Shown piece after piece: positions 47,389 to 59,456 of a stretch of DNA of 64,000 nt; the first letter of the stretch is position 1; each line of letters opens with the position of its first letter. Source of the stretch: Ophioderma brevispina (taxonomy: Eukaryota > Echinodermata > Ophiuroidea > Amphilepidida > Ophiodermatidae); assembly GCA_023653785.1 (NCBI GenBank), contig JAMKCH010035080.1:1-64000 (forward strand), in the 5' to 3' direction. Position numbers and translations under genes: made by a program. The notes beneath the pieces were generated by a model that worked only from the letters and a program-made list of their open reading frames with translations, made no database searches and was not told where the DNA came from.

Positions 47389-49058
47389 CCATGTGGTTGT
47401 TTTGGTGGGAAATGAAGAGTACTTTGAGAACGTAGTTTCCAATAGGCAATTTTGCTTGTTTTTTAAATTAAAAATATTGTTAATAAAAACACAGGATTAC
47501 AGACATTACATGGAGGGGGGCTGATGCCCCAGGTAAAAGTTATGTCGAACCTTGAGGGGGTCCAGGGGACATGGGGTCCAGGGGGAAGAGCCCCCTTAGT
47601 GGGGGTCGGGGGATGAAACCCTGAAAGCTGTTGGACATTAAAATTAGTGAAACATGCTTAAATAATTATTTTATGGTATATTTGACATTAATAGCTCATA
47701 TCCTTCAAGTACAAGGGGCGAAAGGTGTTCAGTGCCACCCACCACCTAATTATTGAGGGGATGATGCCACAAACAAAGTATAAACTTTGCTTTCTTTTGA
47801 TCACATCAAATTTTTCGTTGAGCTGTTTTCAACATTAAGTTAGATGGCGATGTTGACCTTGCCGGTCAAACAATGTGGAATGGCAAGGGGTAATAACCGT
47901 TATGCAAAATGCAAGAATTAAGCCATTTTACAGCACAAGTAGAAAGTTAAAAGTCAACAAAAAATCGCAACTACTGGCCTTAAACAAAATTCCAAAATTG
48001 CCAATCATTCTGAATGTTCAACTTGACAACTAAATTTAGGAAAGCAAAGCTTTTACAGATGATGTGATGATGATGGTTTTAAGTCAAAGAAAGATGCAAT
48101 TTTCCTGTTGATGACCATCATTACATGCATGATTAATTGTCCTTAAGGGAGCCGCATCAAATCGCACGGCGGACAAAAACGGCAAGACGGGGAAGATCAT
48201 TGACGGGAAATCCTGCCGGGACTCGCGGGAAGGGAAATTTTAGTGACGCAAAAGAAAGAAGAGAAAGAAAAAATAAGGAAATAATCAACGAAAAAAGGAT
48301 ATAAACAGGAAAACATTAGATCTAATCAGGGAAACAAGTAAATTAAACCATTAATTGAAAATAATAAAAGTAGGAGGAAAATGAGTTTTGAGTACCAGTG
48401 TGTTTATTCTGATAAAAATCGAGACGAAAATAGCTCCGTCTCGGGATAAAATCACCACAAATCTAGCGCAAGAAAGCCGACCCTCATAACTGTAGCAAAT
48501 GTCTATCCATGTCATCAGCGCCACGGGTGTATCAACTTTAGTATTAGCTCCAGTATCAACCGGTCGATCTGTGTATTTATAGAAAATTCGTTGAAAAATA
48601 TTTAAATGCGAAAAGGAATGTAAACAAGGTCTTTTAAAGATTTACAAAATATTTTGCCTGGAATCTGTTAAATTTTAATATAAAAATTTAATTAAAAGGA
48701 TTAAAAAATAAACTTATTCCACACGTGGATGAATCTTCTACAAAATAGGACATCAAACTGCATAGCACAATGGGTGATGGTGCTGTATTACACACAGCTC
48801 GTCTTCCATCACTCGTGTGAAAATAACATGGGGACGGCTTGAAAACAAAATATTTTCAGTCAAATCAGCAAACAGTCAGAACTTGATACTATTGTGTAAG
48901 GAATCTTAGCTTTCCCGTGTGATTTTGCTTGGTATGTGGCTAAATTAAGGGTAGATTTGGCACAACTATAACGATTATGAGGCTTACATTATCGATTAAA
49001 AAGTGTTGTTAAAAATGCGAACCAAATAGCTTCAATTGCAACTCGATTTTCAAAAAGC
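47389..49058. other. Mostly unannotated; one GGGGTC-rich patch
   Basis: 47515-47625 repeats GGGGTCCAGGGG/GGGGTCGGGGG words around GAGCCCCC, a type common at invertebrate repeat ends. 48150-48240 is a GC-rich island in AT-rich DNA. No gene called. Confidence 0.35.
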
Positions 49059-50625
49059 TCAGCTTCTGAGGGGGGAGAGATCCCCCTCAGACACCCCCCC
49101 CGGTTGCGCTATAAAAACACTCCGCGATGGGCTGCCAAAACAAAGCCGATATAAAGTCGCGGAAATCTTGGACTTTCCTTGCGGGAAAAAATTATTTTTT
49201 CCACCGTGTCAAATCCTTGTCAATGATTGCCAATGAGACCAAGTAAGACGTTGATGGGACTTAGGTTAAACAAAAAAAGTGTGCATCTACTGGATAAATG
49301 GTTCAACAGATTTTATTAAGTGGTAAAAATAAATTGATAAAGAGTTAATTAATCACTAGAGGGCACTGGACCGACAGTCTGCAGAAGGAACACATACTGT
49401 AAGTTTGAAAGAGCGGTCAGCTCCCTGAATTCACAGTTTGGTGCCCTGTTAGTATTTGTTTCAGAGAGGTCTATCTTTGGGAACTACACTCTTCCAATTT
49501 TTTTTCCTGTAAAATACAAACTTGGTTGCAGCAATGGCTAAAATAAATATTAACACCCACCCTTAGAATTAATTAATCCAACTCTCAAGTCATTGAGGAG
49601 ATTACTGGAAGAGGATTTTTTTTAAACAATAAATCCTTGATTGAAACATTTAAAGGGTCCCAGGAAATGCAAATAGAAATGCTGTGGTTTGTGTCAAGTC
49701 TACAAGGAAGGACACGAAAGCATTCAATATTTAGGTGGAGTGTCATTCATGACACTTGAGGAAAATCGTAGTTTCCCTAATGATGTCACTGGTTAGTGTA
49801 TTCTTTTTTGGCCCTTTATTGGAATGGAATGCCCCGTAAGATTTGGAATTAGGGGTTCATCATCTCATTTCCTGAGGCCTTTAAGTTGATACAACTATTG
49901 TAAATAAAGTAAAACAAACCCATCCTAAGATGATTGGCGAATCCAAAGGGAATTTGCTTTAAAACCCCAAAAGGTTTGTGCCCTTAATGTCAGGCTCAAG
50001 CCCTGTGCAATGACAAAAATCAATGCAAGTTATCAATTTAAAGGGGGATGGATGGATGACCGATTTACATCTATAATTTTTCATCTTGATGGAATGGCCT
50101 TCACCCCAAAATCCCATGTGTAAAAGTTTTGCCAAACCAATATTTCAACTCTTTTTGAAGAAGAGCTAATTAAAAACAGGATTTTTGTAATCCCCAATAG
50201 GTACTGTGTAAAATTAAAATGGTTCGACCAAAAGGAGCATCTTTTGCGCTCATAACATCCAAACCAAAAATACTTTAGCCCAAGATTTCACAGGGTAAAT
50301 GATACCAAAATTTTGAACACTTCCGGTTAAATATGGGCTCCCTGGGAACAAGGCTATTAGCGATCAGACCATGGACCTTTAAATCCACTGTCCTTACAGA
50401 AAACTTTCATTGGATGTTAAATTAACTAACCTTGCTTTCATTGTATTAAGGGCATGTCGCATTCAACATATCAAAGGAACTGAGTTGGACATTCACATTT
50501 TGTAACCTAGTTCTTACAATTTACGTTTTGGGGTACCACGTGCTTTTGCTTACAAAACTGCCTCTATGTTCACAAACTTTCTTTGTATTTTCACATTGTA
50601 ACCAGTATGTGTTAACTTTTAACTA
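49059..50625. other. Unannotated, starting with a short GC-rich inverted patch
   Basis: 49069-49105 (GAGGGGGGAGAGATCCCCCTC then CACCCCCCCCGG) forms a small hairpin similar in style to 47515-47625. The rest shows nothing. Confidence 0.35.
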
Positions 50626-50629
50626 TTAA

Positions 50630-50966
50630 AGGCACTAATCATTGATTTGCTAATCAGCAATCGAAAAAATAATCAAAACAGATTTTTGCATGTCTGTACA
50701 AGTTTTGCTAATTCGAAATACCCTGCAAGTGCTAGACGGAAGCAGCCGAATATGAACAAAATCCGTCTATTTCAGTCATTACTGTCCGTATCGACACTTA
50801 CGCCACACTAATTGATGGAGAGGCCAATCTTTGAGCAATGCTGTGGTATTTTCTGTAAATTTTTCGTTTCAAAATAATTTAAGACAAAATTACAGACGTA
50901 TTATTCTTTGCTTTTTAAGGTTATTTCTGCAAATTTTTTAAATATGGTGAATCACTGATAGTGTCT
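50630..50966. mobile_element. TTAA MITE, family E, copy 1
   Basis: It lies between TTAA 50626-50629 and TTAA 50967-50970. Ends AGGCACTAATCATTGATTTG and, in reverse, AGACACTATCAGTGATTCAC. A half copy with the same end and the same internal TACTGTCCGTA word is at 53448-53670. Confidence 0.8.
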
Positions 50967-51009
50967 TTAATGTAAATTTGGCAGATCAACTTTTGATTAC
51001 ACTTATTAC

Positions 51010-51250
51010 GGCAAAACAGTGTTAGAAACGTGGTGCAATAAGTGTTTTAAATTAACATGTCAAATCATCTACCATTTCCGTCAAATATCTAAACTGGTAA
51101 TTCAAATCCCTAAACAGGTTTAGATTTTAAACATGTTTAGATATAAGGTGTTTAGAATATTAAATACAGATATGTTCAATGTTTAGAAATGGGGTGCAAA
51201 ATAGCACTTAGAACAGTGTTTAATTTCTAAGCACTGTTTTTGCAGTGTAT
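51010..51250. mobile_element. Hairpin MITE, second copy of the 7.2-kb family
   Basis: GCAAAACAGTGTTAGAAA at the left and TTTCTAAGCACTGTTTTTGC at the right are inverted. The interior has TTTAGATATAAGGTGTTTAG-like words as in 7221-7552. Confidence 0.6.
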
Positions 51251-52398
51251 GCTTGTAAAAAGCTTGTATAAAAAGTTGCAGAAAGAAAAAATCTCTCATA
51301 AAATATTATTCCAGTCAAGGTTAAGAATTAATACAGGTTGCTGTGTAATCTATCACAGACCAATATATCAAGGCAGATATTAAGATATGCAACAAAAATT
51401 GTGGGGTTTTACAGATATCTTATAAACAAAATCGGCGCCAACACGTGTATAAAAAACCTGACAATTTTATGGTCCATTTGTTTTTTTTCTCATTATTACA
51501 TGGTGCCACTTTCACACCGTACAAGTTCGGCATATTGTAATGAAAAACTATTTTAAAGAAAAGTATTTTTATTGCTACCAAAAATCGCTAGATAAACAAC
51601 ATGACAGGTCTATGGAGAACATGAATGTGTGCTGTCCATTTGGCCCTCCAAATGGATGAAAGGAAATTATTAATAGTACATTGAAGCCTTTTTGGGCTTA
51701 GACTGGTTTTGGTTGAAGAAATCTACGTTAGGCACCATGATGGGTTCATTTACCCTGCAATCGAGTATCTGTAACCCCACCCAAAGCTTCCATGTTTATA
51801 TTATGTAGGGGGCTGTGGGGCCTGTATTTGAATGGGGTTGTCAGGTTGGGGCTTGACAAAAAAAAGGCTTCGCTCTGTTGAAAAAAAAACAAAACATTGA
51901 TTCCGTTTACTTTCTTATTTGAAAATTGAAAAGATGTGAAATTAATGGGAACAATGGCCCCAATAGCCCGATATTTGGCATGAGGTCATGGCAAATATAG
52001 AATTACATTAAAATTTTGGATGCAGCTGTCTGTCCTGCATTAGCCAAAATGGTTGCCAATTACTGACCCAAACCACAAAGAAGCCAAAAAAGAAATGGGT
52101 GATAAAGGCGAAAAATAACCAATTTCCCAGACTCAGGATTTATGATATTATTTGTTGTCACCAAAATCATGCATTTTCAATGAGGCTATTACGAGAATCT
52201 AAAACAGCCATTGAAACCCGGTTTCTTGGTCAGCCTTACCAATGTATTAAACAAGTCTGAAGTGATGAATATGCTATTAAAACACACATCTTTATAACCT
52301 AACCACCAAACCCACACAACAAAAAACGCCAATGCACCGAGTGAGGCAAACATGACCAAAGTACCTGGATGTGTGATTGTTTCATTAACAAAAGACAC
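51251..52398. other. Unannotated stretch
   Basis: Nothing recognised beyond short A-runs. Confidence 0.3.
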
Positions 52399-52399
52399 A

Positions 52400-52563
52400 T
52401 ATGGGCACGAATCACTAGCTCGGCCAGCGGACACCGTCGTAGGTGGTATCCCTGGTCTTGGGCCAGTGGTAGAGACGACCCACTGGCTGACTTTCTCCTT
52501 TCCCATCTTCTGTTATTCCTCACTCGCTTCCCGCTGGTAAGAAACGGATGGGGCATTAGGGTT
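52400..52563 (+). mobile_element. SINE-like element, decayed family S1
   Basis: GGGCACGAATCACTAGC and GGCCAGCGGA match the 5' part of 22820-23012. CTTTCTCCTTTCCC, a CTCACTCGCTTCCC patch and GGCATTAGGGTTAA match its 3' end. The B box is not recognisable. Confidence 0.45.
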
Positions 52564-52711
52564 AATTATATTACAAAAAGATGGGACTTAGTCTTTTTGA
52601 AAATCAAAGCATGCTTCCCAATAAGGGTCATTACAAATAGCAACAAATTCAAAAACTTATTTTGTGTTCTTTTCTACTTGTTTTTAATTAACCTTTGAAA
52701 CATTCTCTGAA

Positions 52712-52882
52712 GCAGGGGCGGCGCCAGAGGTGGCAGTGGGCTGGCCGCCCCCCTGGGATTTTAAAAAAAAAATTTAGGAAAAACAGTTTTTTTTTAAACA
52801 AAAATGAGTTCATTTTATACTGTTTCGGCCCCCTATGATGTTTCGCCCGCTATGATTTACCATGGCGCCGCCTGCTCTGTAG
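52712..52882. repeat. Dispersed repeat end with AGGGGCGGCGCCAG
   Basis: GCAGGGGCGGCGCCAGAGG at the left and CATGGCGCCGCCTGCTCTG at the right (52860) are inverted repeats bounding 170 bp with an A-run/T-run core. This is MITE-like in shape. Confidence 0.55.
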
Positions 52883-53447
52883 GTATTCTACTACAACAGA
52901 ATCAAGAGTATATTAGTTTGCCATCTTCTCCTCTGTGTCGATAAAGAACAAAAATACATGGTGGTCTCGGACTGGAGTGTTGTCTGTGTTGTGGTTTGTG
53001 ACATGAGGTAACAAACGTCCACCACACCCCATCCCTCCTTTCCACCAAGTTAAATCATCGTACCTTATGGAACTCCATTAACACAGGACAACACATACCA
53101 CAGATATATGACCAGAGAATCCCTATGTGACCTTTGCAATTCTTGCAGACCACACAAATGAAATGGGATATGAAATGACCCAAAAACTTCCCAAATACTA
53201 TGGTTCTGTTATTAAATCAAGCATATCGAAATAGTGGACAGCCATCGAGTACCTACAGTATACAATATCTGCAATAGGAAGATAACAAGTTATATAATAG
53301 TCATTTTGCCATTAAGAAGAAAAGATCTATAGAACCACTTAGTATCAAACTTGACCAGCGGTTTCTAGTCATGTCCTGTGGCTATTTATCAATATTATTC
53401 TACCGGTTATACAAGTGTATTTAAGTCGTAATGGTGTAATTAACCCT
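52883..53447. other. Unannotated stretch
   Basis: 53020-53075 repeats the CCACCAAGTTAAATCATCGT block of the composite repeat. Nothing coding. Confidence 0.35.
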
Positions 53448-53670
53448 CTAAAGACACTATAAGTGATTCATCAAAAAAAGTCCAAATATTTGAAATTTGC
53501 AGGAATAGCTGAAAAGTGAACGATAGGTTTATAGAATTCACATAAATTGTTTTTTGCAACTGAAAAATGGACTGAAAAGAAAACAGCAGTACTCAAAGAT
53601 ATGACTTTCCATTCAATTACGTGTTGTAGTTAGTGTCCGTACGGACAGTAATGACTAAAACATCAAATTG
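53448..53670. mobile_element. TTAA MITE, family E, truncated copy 2
   Basis: AAAGACACTATAAGTGATTC at the left is the family end. GTCCGTACGGACAGTAATGA at 53635 is the internal palindrome region. The other end is missing. Confidence 0.55.
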
Positions 53671-53694
53671 TGTCCTCAGGTTGCTTTCAGTCTA

Positions 53695-53868
53695 ACTCTC
53701 TTAAAACCAAAAATTGAAAAATCAATCTAAAGATTGAGTTGAGGGAAAAGTCTAAAATTTGATTGAAAATAAAATGGAATTTGGTTTGAACTTTCGATCT
53801 TTAAGATTGATTTCTCAATCTTAATTTGGACTTTTCCCTCACCTCAATCTTTCCATTTAAGAGAGTAG
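53695..53868. mobile_element. Foldback element with CTCTCTTAA ends
   Basis: CTAACTCTCTTAAAACC...AAGATTGAGTTGAGGGAAAA pairs with TTTTCCCTCACCTCAATCTT...TTAAGAGAGTAG. Arms are about 70 bp with moderate mismatch. Confidence 0.7.
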
Positions 53869-53869
53869 C

Positions 53870-55080
53870 AGCAAGGTATTTAGGCTAGGTTACTTGTACC
53901 AGAATACAGGATCCAGGAGGCTTTTTCAGGCACTGCACTGTCTATATGGAACTCATTAACACATGTTTGATTCTAACAGTTCATTTTGATGCTACGATCA
54001 AATGTTTGTATTACACGCTCCAATCCCAATGTGTTGTCATTTCAGAAATTACAAATTTCTTCAGGAGTAGATCAAATTTGCACGCAAGATTAGACACACA
54101 TACTATACTTAAGCTTACAGTTCAGATGATATAAAAATCTCAATTTTTTTTAGGCAAGTTAGGGGAACGAAGCTGTGGATCACAAAATACCCCTTAAGTT
54201 TTGTGATACCTTCAGCCTGTAATGTGCAGTAATAGGGCAACTTGTATATGGGTAATTATCAAGAGTTTCAAAAGAAACCCTGAGACTATTGATGAAATGA
54301 TTACCCATTTCACCCGCAAGAGTTGAACAGTATGATTTGTAAGCCAACTAAAACCATAAACTGGCAATAAATTCAGTTGCGGTGCCAAGAAGGGAAGGAG
54401 GCAAAGGAAAAATTCTCCTAGGGTTGAGCTTTCCCTCCAGGAAACCCAATAAAATACATGCCTCCTTAGAAATTCACTTTGCTTCCACGATTGTCTTATC
54501 ACCACTGCATACATTTCTAAATGACAACTGTGCACATAGGATAGGCCTATCATAATTTTAAGTATACAATAAGAGTAGTCTTTTAAAAAAAGACAATAAT
54601 CGCTATTAGTGAGGATTTTAGTACTTAAATATGTTAGTATGATAGCTGAAGATCAAAGGAAACCCCCTATTTATTAGAGAAATTATTAACCACATGCAGG
54701 CATCCACCATACCACTGTCAAAACTATCTCTCATATCAAAACATGAAAATCGGTGTTGAACTAACTTTAAAAAATGGGTATTGGGGGTCCAAGGCATTCA
54801 ATCAAAACAAAAACTTAACACTCTAAAAACATATAGTCAGCGTGGAGCTCACCAAAATAAATTGTCAAAATATTTTAAAAATGCGATCGAAAAACTGAAT
54901 CAAAGTTTTGATTCCAAATAGTTAAAAAGTTGACTAAATAGACTTGGTGTCTCCCTGCTACCATATTTTCCATGTTACAAAATGACCATTGTTTTTAGTT
55001 AATCAAATGAGTCATCCCCTTAGTTTTTGGTTTTCTTTTTTGAAAAGATTCTCGGGAGTGTTCTACAACAATCAAGTGCA
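53870..55080. other. Mostly unannotated; two old repeat fragments
   Basis: 54096-54195 parallels 20241-20330, and 54830-54975 parallels 45930-46150. The 113-codon minus frame at 54212-54553 has no recognised feature. Confidence 0.35.
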
Positions 55081-55083
55081 AGT

Positions 55084-55123
55084 TAGAGAAATTTGTAGCC
55101 CCAGAAATCTCTTGTGTCACTCT
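55084..55123 (-). mobile_element. Possible end fragment of TTAA family A
   Basis: GAGAAATTTGTAGCC...AGAAATCTCTTGTGTCACTC resembles the family A end at 17941-17978 with several changes. It abuts the element at 55125. Confidence 0.35.
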
Positions 55124-55124
55124 A

Positions 55125-56261
55125 AAGCCCGGTTGATACTTCAAGCGATTTTTCAGCTGCGTGAAATCGCCCGCTGTTTTTTGTCTCGCGAAGGTCAGCG
55201 ATTTATCGCGCAAGTTCTGCGAGACCCGCCGGCGAATTCCAGATTTTTCTCGCCAGCGGGGCAGCGAGACGAGTCAGCGGGAAATCGCATGAAGTTTAAC
55301 ATGCGTTTACAACTTTTGCGATTCTCGCTGACGAGTTTTTACGTTAATCCAAGCGGACGTCTCATTTGGCCCACTTGAGTGCAGTCCAAGGTCAAAAATC
55401 CCCCAAATCGAATTTGGTAAAAATGCACATGCATCATGGCGAATCTGAGTGACGATCAAATTGAGGAGGTGGCCAAAATTACCCCTACAACAATGCCCAA
55501 AAGATCCGATACAAGGCTATCATTAAGAAAAAGAATTCGTGGGAGGCGATATACCTCAACTTAATAAAGTGAGGGCTCAATGGGAGGCAATAAAGCTTAT
55601 GATTATAGTTCATATTTTTAGGCATATGTCAGACGTTGTACCACTTCGTGTACCCACTCTGGCTGGATATATTTGAGAACCACATCGTGTTTAGAAACGA
55701 TAAGAAGAAGAAGAAGGCCATGTCTATCAGACTAAACATTCCTGTTTAGTTAAGTGTACGGAAGAAGCGAAATATGAGAATGGCCGTCGAAGGCAAAAGC
55801 AACACAATGATAAGAAAACATATATCCACCGTCAAAGCATAGGATCTAGCACGAGAGGAAGTGGACCATCGGCCTAGAAAATGAAATTTTCATGCGATAT
55901 TTTACCCCCAAAATGTGGATATTGCGGCGGCAAACTGAGGGCCAACCTATTCTTGAATAATAAAAATGCTAAAATCATTATCAAAATCACTGTTACGTTT
56001 ACGCTATATTATTGTATACCCGTTGGTAACTAAATTGCGAGTTGGAAAAATAATTGAATGAATATAGCACAAGCCTTCTAATTAGGCAACAGAGATCCAG
56101 TCTTGCATATACTGGCCATACCATGGGTTCGCGGGCACCATTTTTTCCAGATTACGTACAGCGAGAGAAATCGCGAAAGATGGCGTGAAATCGCTGCGAA
56201 TTCGGGGAAAATCGCGGCGATTCCTCGCAGCGAAAAATCGCGTCAAGTATCAACAGGGCTT
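55125..56261 (+). mobile_element. TIR DNA transposon remnant, 1.14 kb, TA-flanked
   Basis: The left end AAGCCCGGTTGATACTTCAA with GCGATTTTTC pairs with the right end read in reverse, AAGCCCTGTTGATACTTGAC with GCGATTTTTCGCTGCG. TA flanks both ends (55123-55124 and 56262-56263). Subterminal DNA repeats GCGATT/ATCGC words many times on both sides, as transposase-binding arrays do. It holds a broken MADF-like gene. MADF-type accessory proteins are known from Harbinger-type elements, but the TA flank does not settle the superfamily. Confidence 0.75.
55436..55850 (+). pseudogene. MADF-like DNA-binding protein relic of a transposon
   Basis: An ATG at 55436 starts Met-Ala-Asn-Leu-Ser-Asp-Asp-Gln-Ile-Glu-Glu. 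After one shift, 55480-55565 reads Tyr-Asn-Asn...Ile-Arg-Tyr-Lys...Lys-Lys-Lys-Asn-Ser-Trp-Glu-Ala-Ile. This matches the MADF pattern of an Asn/Asp-rich turn, a Tyr-Lys pair and a Lys-x-x-Ala/Ser-Trp-x-x-Ile helix. A second shift gives Lys-Val-Arg-Ala-Gln-Trp-Glu-Ala-Ile, like the next MADF helix. Later frames are basic (poly-Lys near 55707). Multiple stops. MADF domains bind DNA. Here the gene lies between inverted repeats, so it is a transposon accessory protein, not a host gene. Confidence 0.55.
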
Positions 56262-56263
56262 TA

Positions 56264-56895
56264 GTTCACCCAGTGTATATGAACAAAAAGGCAGGCAAAT
56301 GATAGTGACTTTCACAATAAATGGTTAATGACAAATTTATATCAATCACTCTTTTACAAGGACCCGAGTGGACAAGCATTTTCCAAGATCTATTGCTATC
56401 TTTTTAGATCATCTATTTACCAATAATACCAATTAACTATATGTCCTTTTTATCGAAAGGTAGATTTATTTGCTCGCTAATAACCATTATTGTGTTTTTG
56501 CATATATACCTATATAATCCTATATACAATACGCATAGATCCATTGCATAAAATTTTAACAGGTTGCATATAGGTGAGCTTAGGTATTTCAATTGTTTGG
56601 TGTTGTTGACCTGTCCGATGTAATGGCACTGGTTAGCTGATACAATATGATCCAAATTTTTGGATTCAAAAGCTACCTAGGACTGTTAAATTACTGATCG
56701 GATTCCCTCTAATTCAACTTCTATGATATAAGATCTGTTTAAAAGACGTATCCCAGACAAATCATTTTCATTAATTATACAAGCCTCGCCAAAGATTTGA
56801 AATATTGCTATATTTTTGGTCAGATCCCTGGCTCTCAGTCAAAATATGCCTGATTTCCTTCACTAGTAGTAACCATGTGTACGACAATGCGTGGT
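56264..56895. other. Unannotated stretch
   Basis: Nothing recognised. Confidence 0.3.
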
Positions 56896-57025
56896 ACCAC
56901 AAAAGGGTCAGAGTTTACCCTTTTTTCCGTGGTCACAATTTGACCACTTTTTTTCGATCGTGAGCATAGTTGAATACTTACCCCCCCGGTAATGACCCCG
57001 AAATGACCACAGTGTTTTAAGGTGT
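56896..57025. mobile_element. Partial copy of the 36.7-kb hairpin MITE
   Basis: TGGTCACAATTTGACCACTT, GAGCATAGTTGAATACTTAC and AATGACCACAGTGTTTTAAG follow the order of the right arm at 36750-36847. Confidence 0.6.
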
Positions 57026-57299
57026 TGCTTTCTTGATCAATCTACATAAAAAGGATTTTAAAAAGTTTTAAGCAACCACGGTTGTTCAATACTCTCTTTA
57101 CCAACTTGTCAGTGTGAAGGGTTGTTTGAGCCGGGTATACTTGAATGAGAGCATCCAGGATGCTGTGGCTTACTCCAGTGGTATGGGTTTGAGTTGGGAA
57201 TGAGATTGAGGTGAAACCACTCTAGGGTACAAGCAACAAATGGCATACAAAGTGTTAATTCCCATATAGGTCTATAGCCATGAATTTTGTTCATTGTAA

Positions 57300-57565
57300 A
57301 CCCCAGCCTCTACTAACCGACACACTACTCCATCACCACTGACTCCACCACCCATTACCAACCCATTGGGCCCATCAATTACCTGACTACCCCTCCCATC
57401 CTGTCAACCAACAATCCACCACCCAATTGAAACATACTCTGAATTTGTCCTGTCAACCACCAATTCCACACTCCCATCGACTATTAATTCCACCACCACC
57501 TGAAAACCCATTCCCCACTCAGTCAAACACTGACTCCCCACATTTATATTTCCCACTTGTCAACC
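57300..57565. repeat. Degenerate C-rich minisatellite
   Basis: GTCAACCACxAxTCC, CACCACCCATT and CTGACT words recur at about 30-40-bp spacing. Open frames over it are by-products. Confidence 0.45.
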
Positions 57566-58070
57566 ACAGACTCATTGAAAAAGTATTCTTCACTGGCCCT
57601 TTCAATGGAGTCTTTCAATCTTGTCCCTGTACAGATGTCATACTACAAATTTGAATCCTCAGTAATGCTTAAAAGACTTGAACAAGGTGTTTTAATATTA
57701 CACTGTGGCCCTTTTTTTTTTAACCCAAGTCGGGGTATTAAAAACATATCTTACTGGATTTTACATTAGAAAATTGTACAAAGCTGTTTACACCTTTTAA
57801 ACAATGGTGTTGTACTTATACAATAACCGCTATAAAAAAAAAGTCTTGAACGCAATACGAGTGGTTCATGGAAAACCCGGAATGTAGATACCATAAAATG
57901 ATTAAAACATTTTTTCTGCCCATAGAGCGCTATTTGAATTCCGCGCTAGTGTATATGGGGGATATTATACGTGTTATGGATACGGACGGCACGTTAGTGG
58001 TCATACACCTTTCCATGTGGACGCTTTTATAATGTTGCACTTCCGTTGGCATGTATGATGATGTGCCGAC
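57566..58070. other. Unannotated stretch
   Basis: Nothing recognised. Confidence 0.3.
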
Positions 58071-59456
58071 GGTATCGCATAACACGTTACAATAGCGCTA
58101 ATTTTAAATAGCGCATGGCCAAACTTTGGTGTTTTACTTCAGCGTTATGATTATTATAATTCCGTTTTAGATGAAAGCACTCGATATTGGTCCTAATTAT
58201 TTTATAGAGTAAATTTATAATATTATGCGCTGTACGGTTCTCCTTTAAAACAATCTTGGTGAAATATCGACAAGTTATTTAAGCAGGTACTTGAACAACC
58301 ATGGTTGTTTGGAGACTTTTTAAACAACCTTTTCTGCAGTGCACGAGTCCATGGGTTTCTTTTAATTGCATTAGCATTTGTATATGCCTCCAGAAATTAG
58401 GATTACAATCAGAAGTAAATTAACCCAAACTACAAACGGAGGCCTAAACCTAAACTTACAGAAATCAATTTCAACCCAAGACAAACAGAGTACCAGAAAA
58501 ATAACAATATTGTCCTCGTGACTAGTTAGATATTTCTCAACCCAGTTGTCAAATATCGAATAAGTGCGTGCGTGGTCTTTGAATGTCTATCTCTTCAGTC
58601 GGGTCACATCAAAGCATCGGCCGCCATCCAGCAGCTTACAAATTAGGTTGCGCATGTGAATACAAAGAATTTGTCCATCGGTGAACTTTCAGGGGTGACT
58701 GATCAGCCCATTAGGATTGTGTAATAAAGTATTTGCTTCTGCTTGGAGACACCTTTTTGCAGAGAGTTGGCTCCATGAGCCGAGTTTGTCTCCATTGATG
58801 ACAATTGTCAAATTATTACATGCTTAAATACCATTTCCATACAGCACCAAGTGTAGCAAATACAACAGCCAAACAAAATTTAGGGCGGTTGGAAAACTAG
58901 AATATGTGAGAAAACTTGCGAACATACGATAATAAAATCCACCACAAAACTTATACAATCGTAAAAAACACAAAACAAACAAACAAACAAAAACAAGATC
59001 AAATATTTTACTGCAAAATTATATCAACTGGCACAGAATCCACCATGCAATGTCAATCATATTGCCGACTATTTCACCAATCCTCCTCCAAACGTAACGA
59101 GCATTGAAAAAAATATTCTCTGCAATTAACTTTATGCAAATTCGTGGACCCTCCTCAATTCGCAAAAATTATTTTTTTTTGTAAAGGTTTTTTTACAGTT
59201 TTCCAAAAGTGGGCTAGTCCGGCCACGGATCTCCAGGTCTGGCCCAGTTTTGGAGAAGAAAAAACAGGAAGAAAAAGGGTTAAAATACCTTCATGCTCAT
59301 TCTGGATCCTAAGTTAATACTTTAGATTGAGTCATGTCAAACCCCTTCTGCACATGTATCAATTTCGTGTCACCTTTGTCCATGGCATGCATTTATTTCA
59401 TGTTGTGACTTGAAGGATGTCCCAAAATGAACACGATGGTGAAACTGTACGACCCG
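58071..59456 (+). repeat. 1.39-kb tandem duplication, unit 1
   Basis: CGGTATCGCATAACACGTTA at 58071 recurs at 59457. The two units match end to end in order, for example ACCATGGTTGTTTG, AACAACCTTTTCTGCAGTGC and TTTGTCCATCGGTGAACTTT. Differences are mostly small indels. A short minus-strand frame around 58700-58580 reads plausibly, but the units disagree on frame, so no exon is called. Confidence 0.95.
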
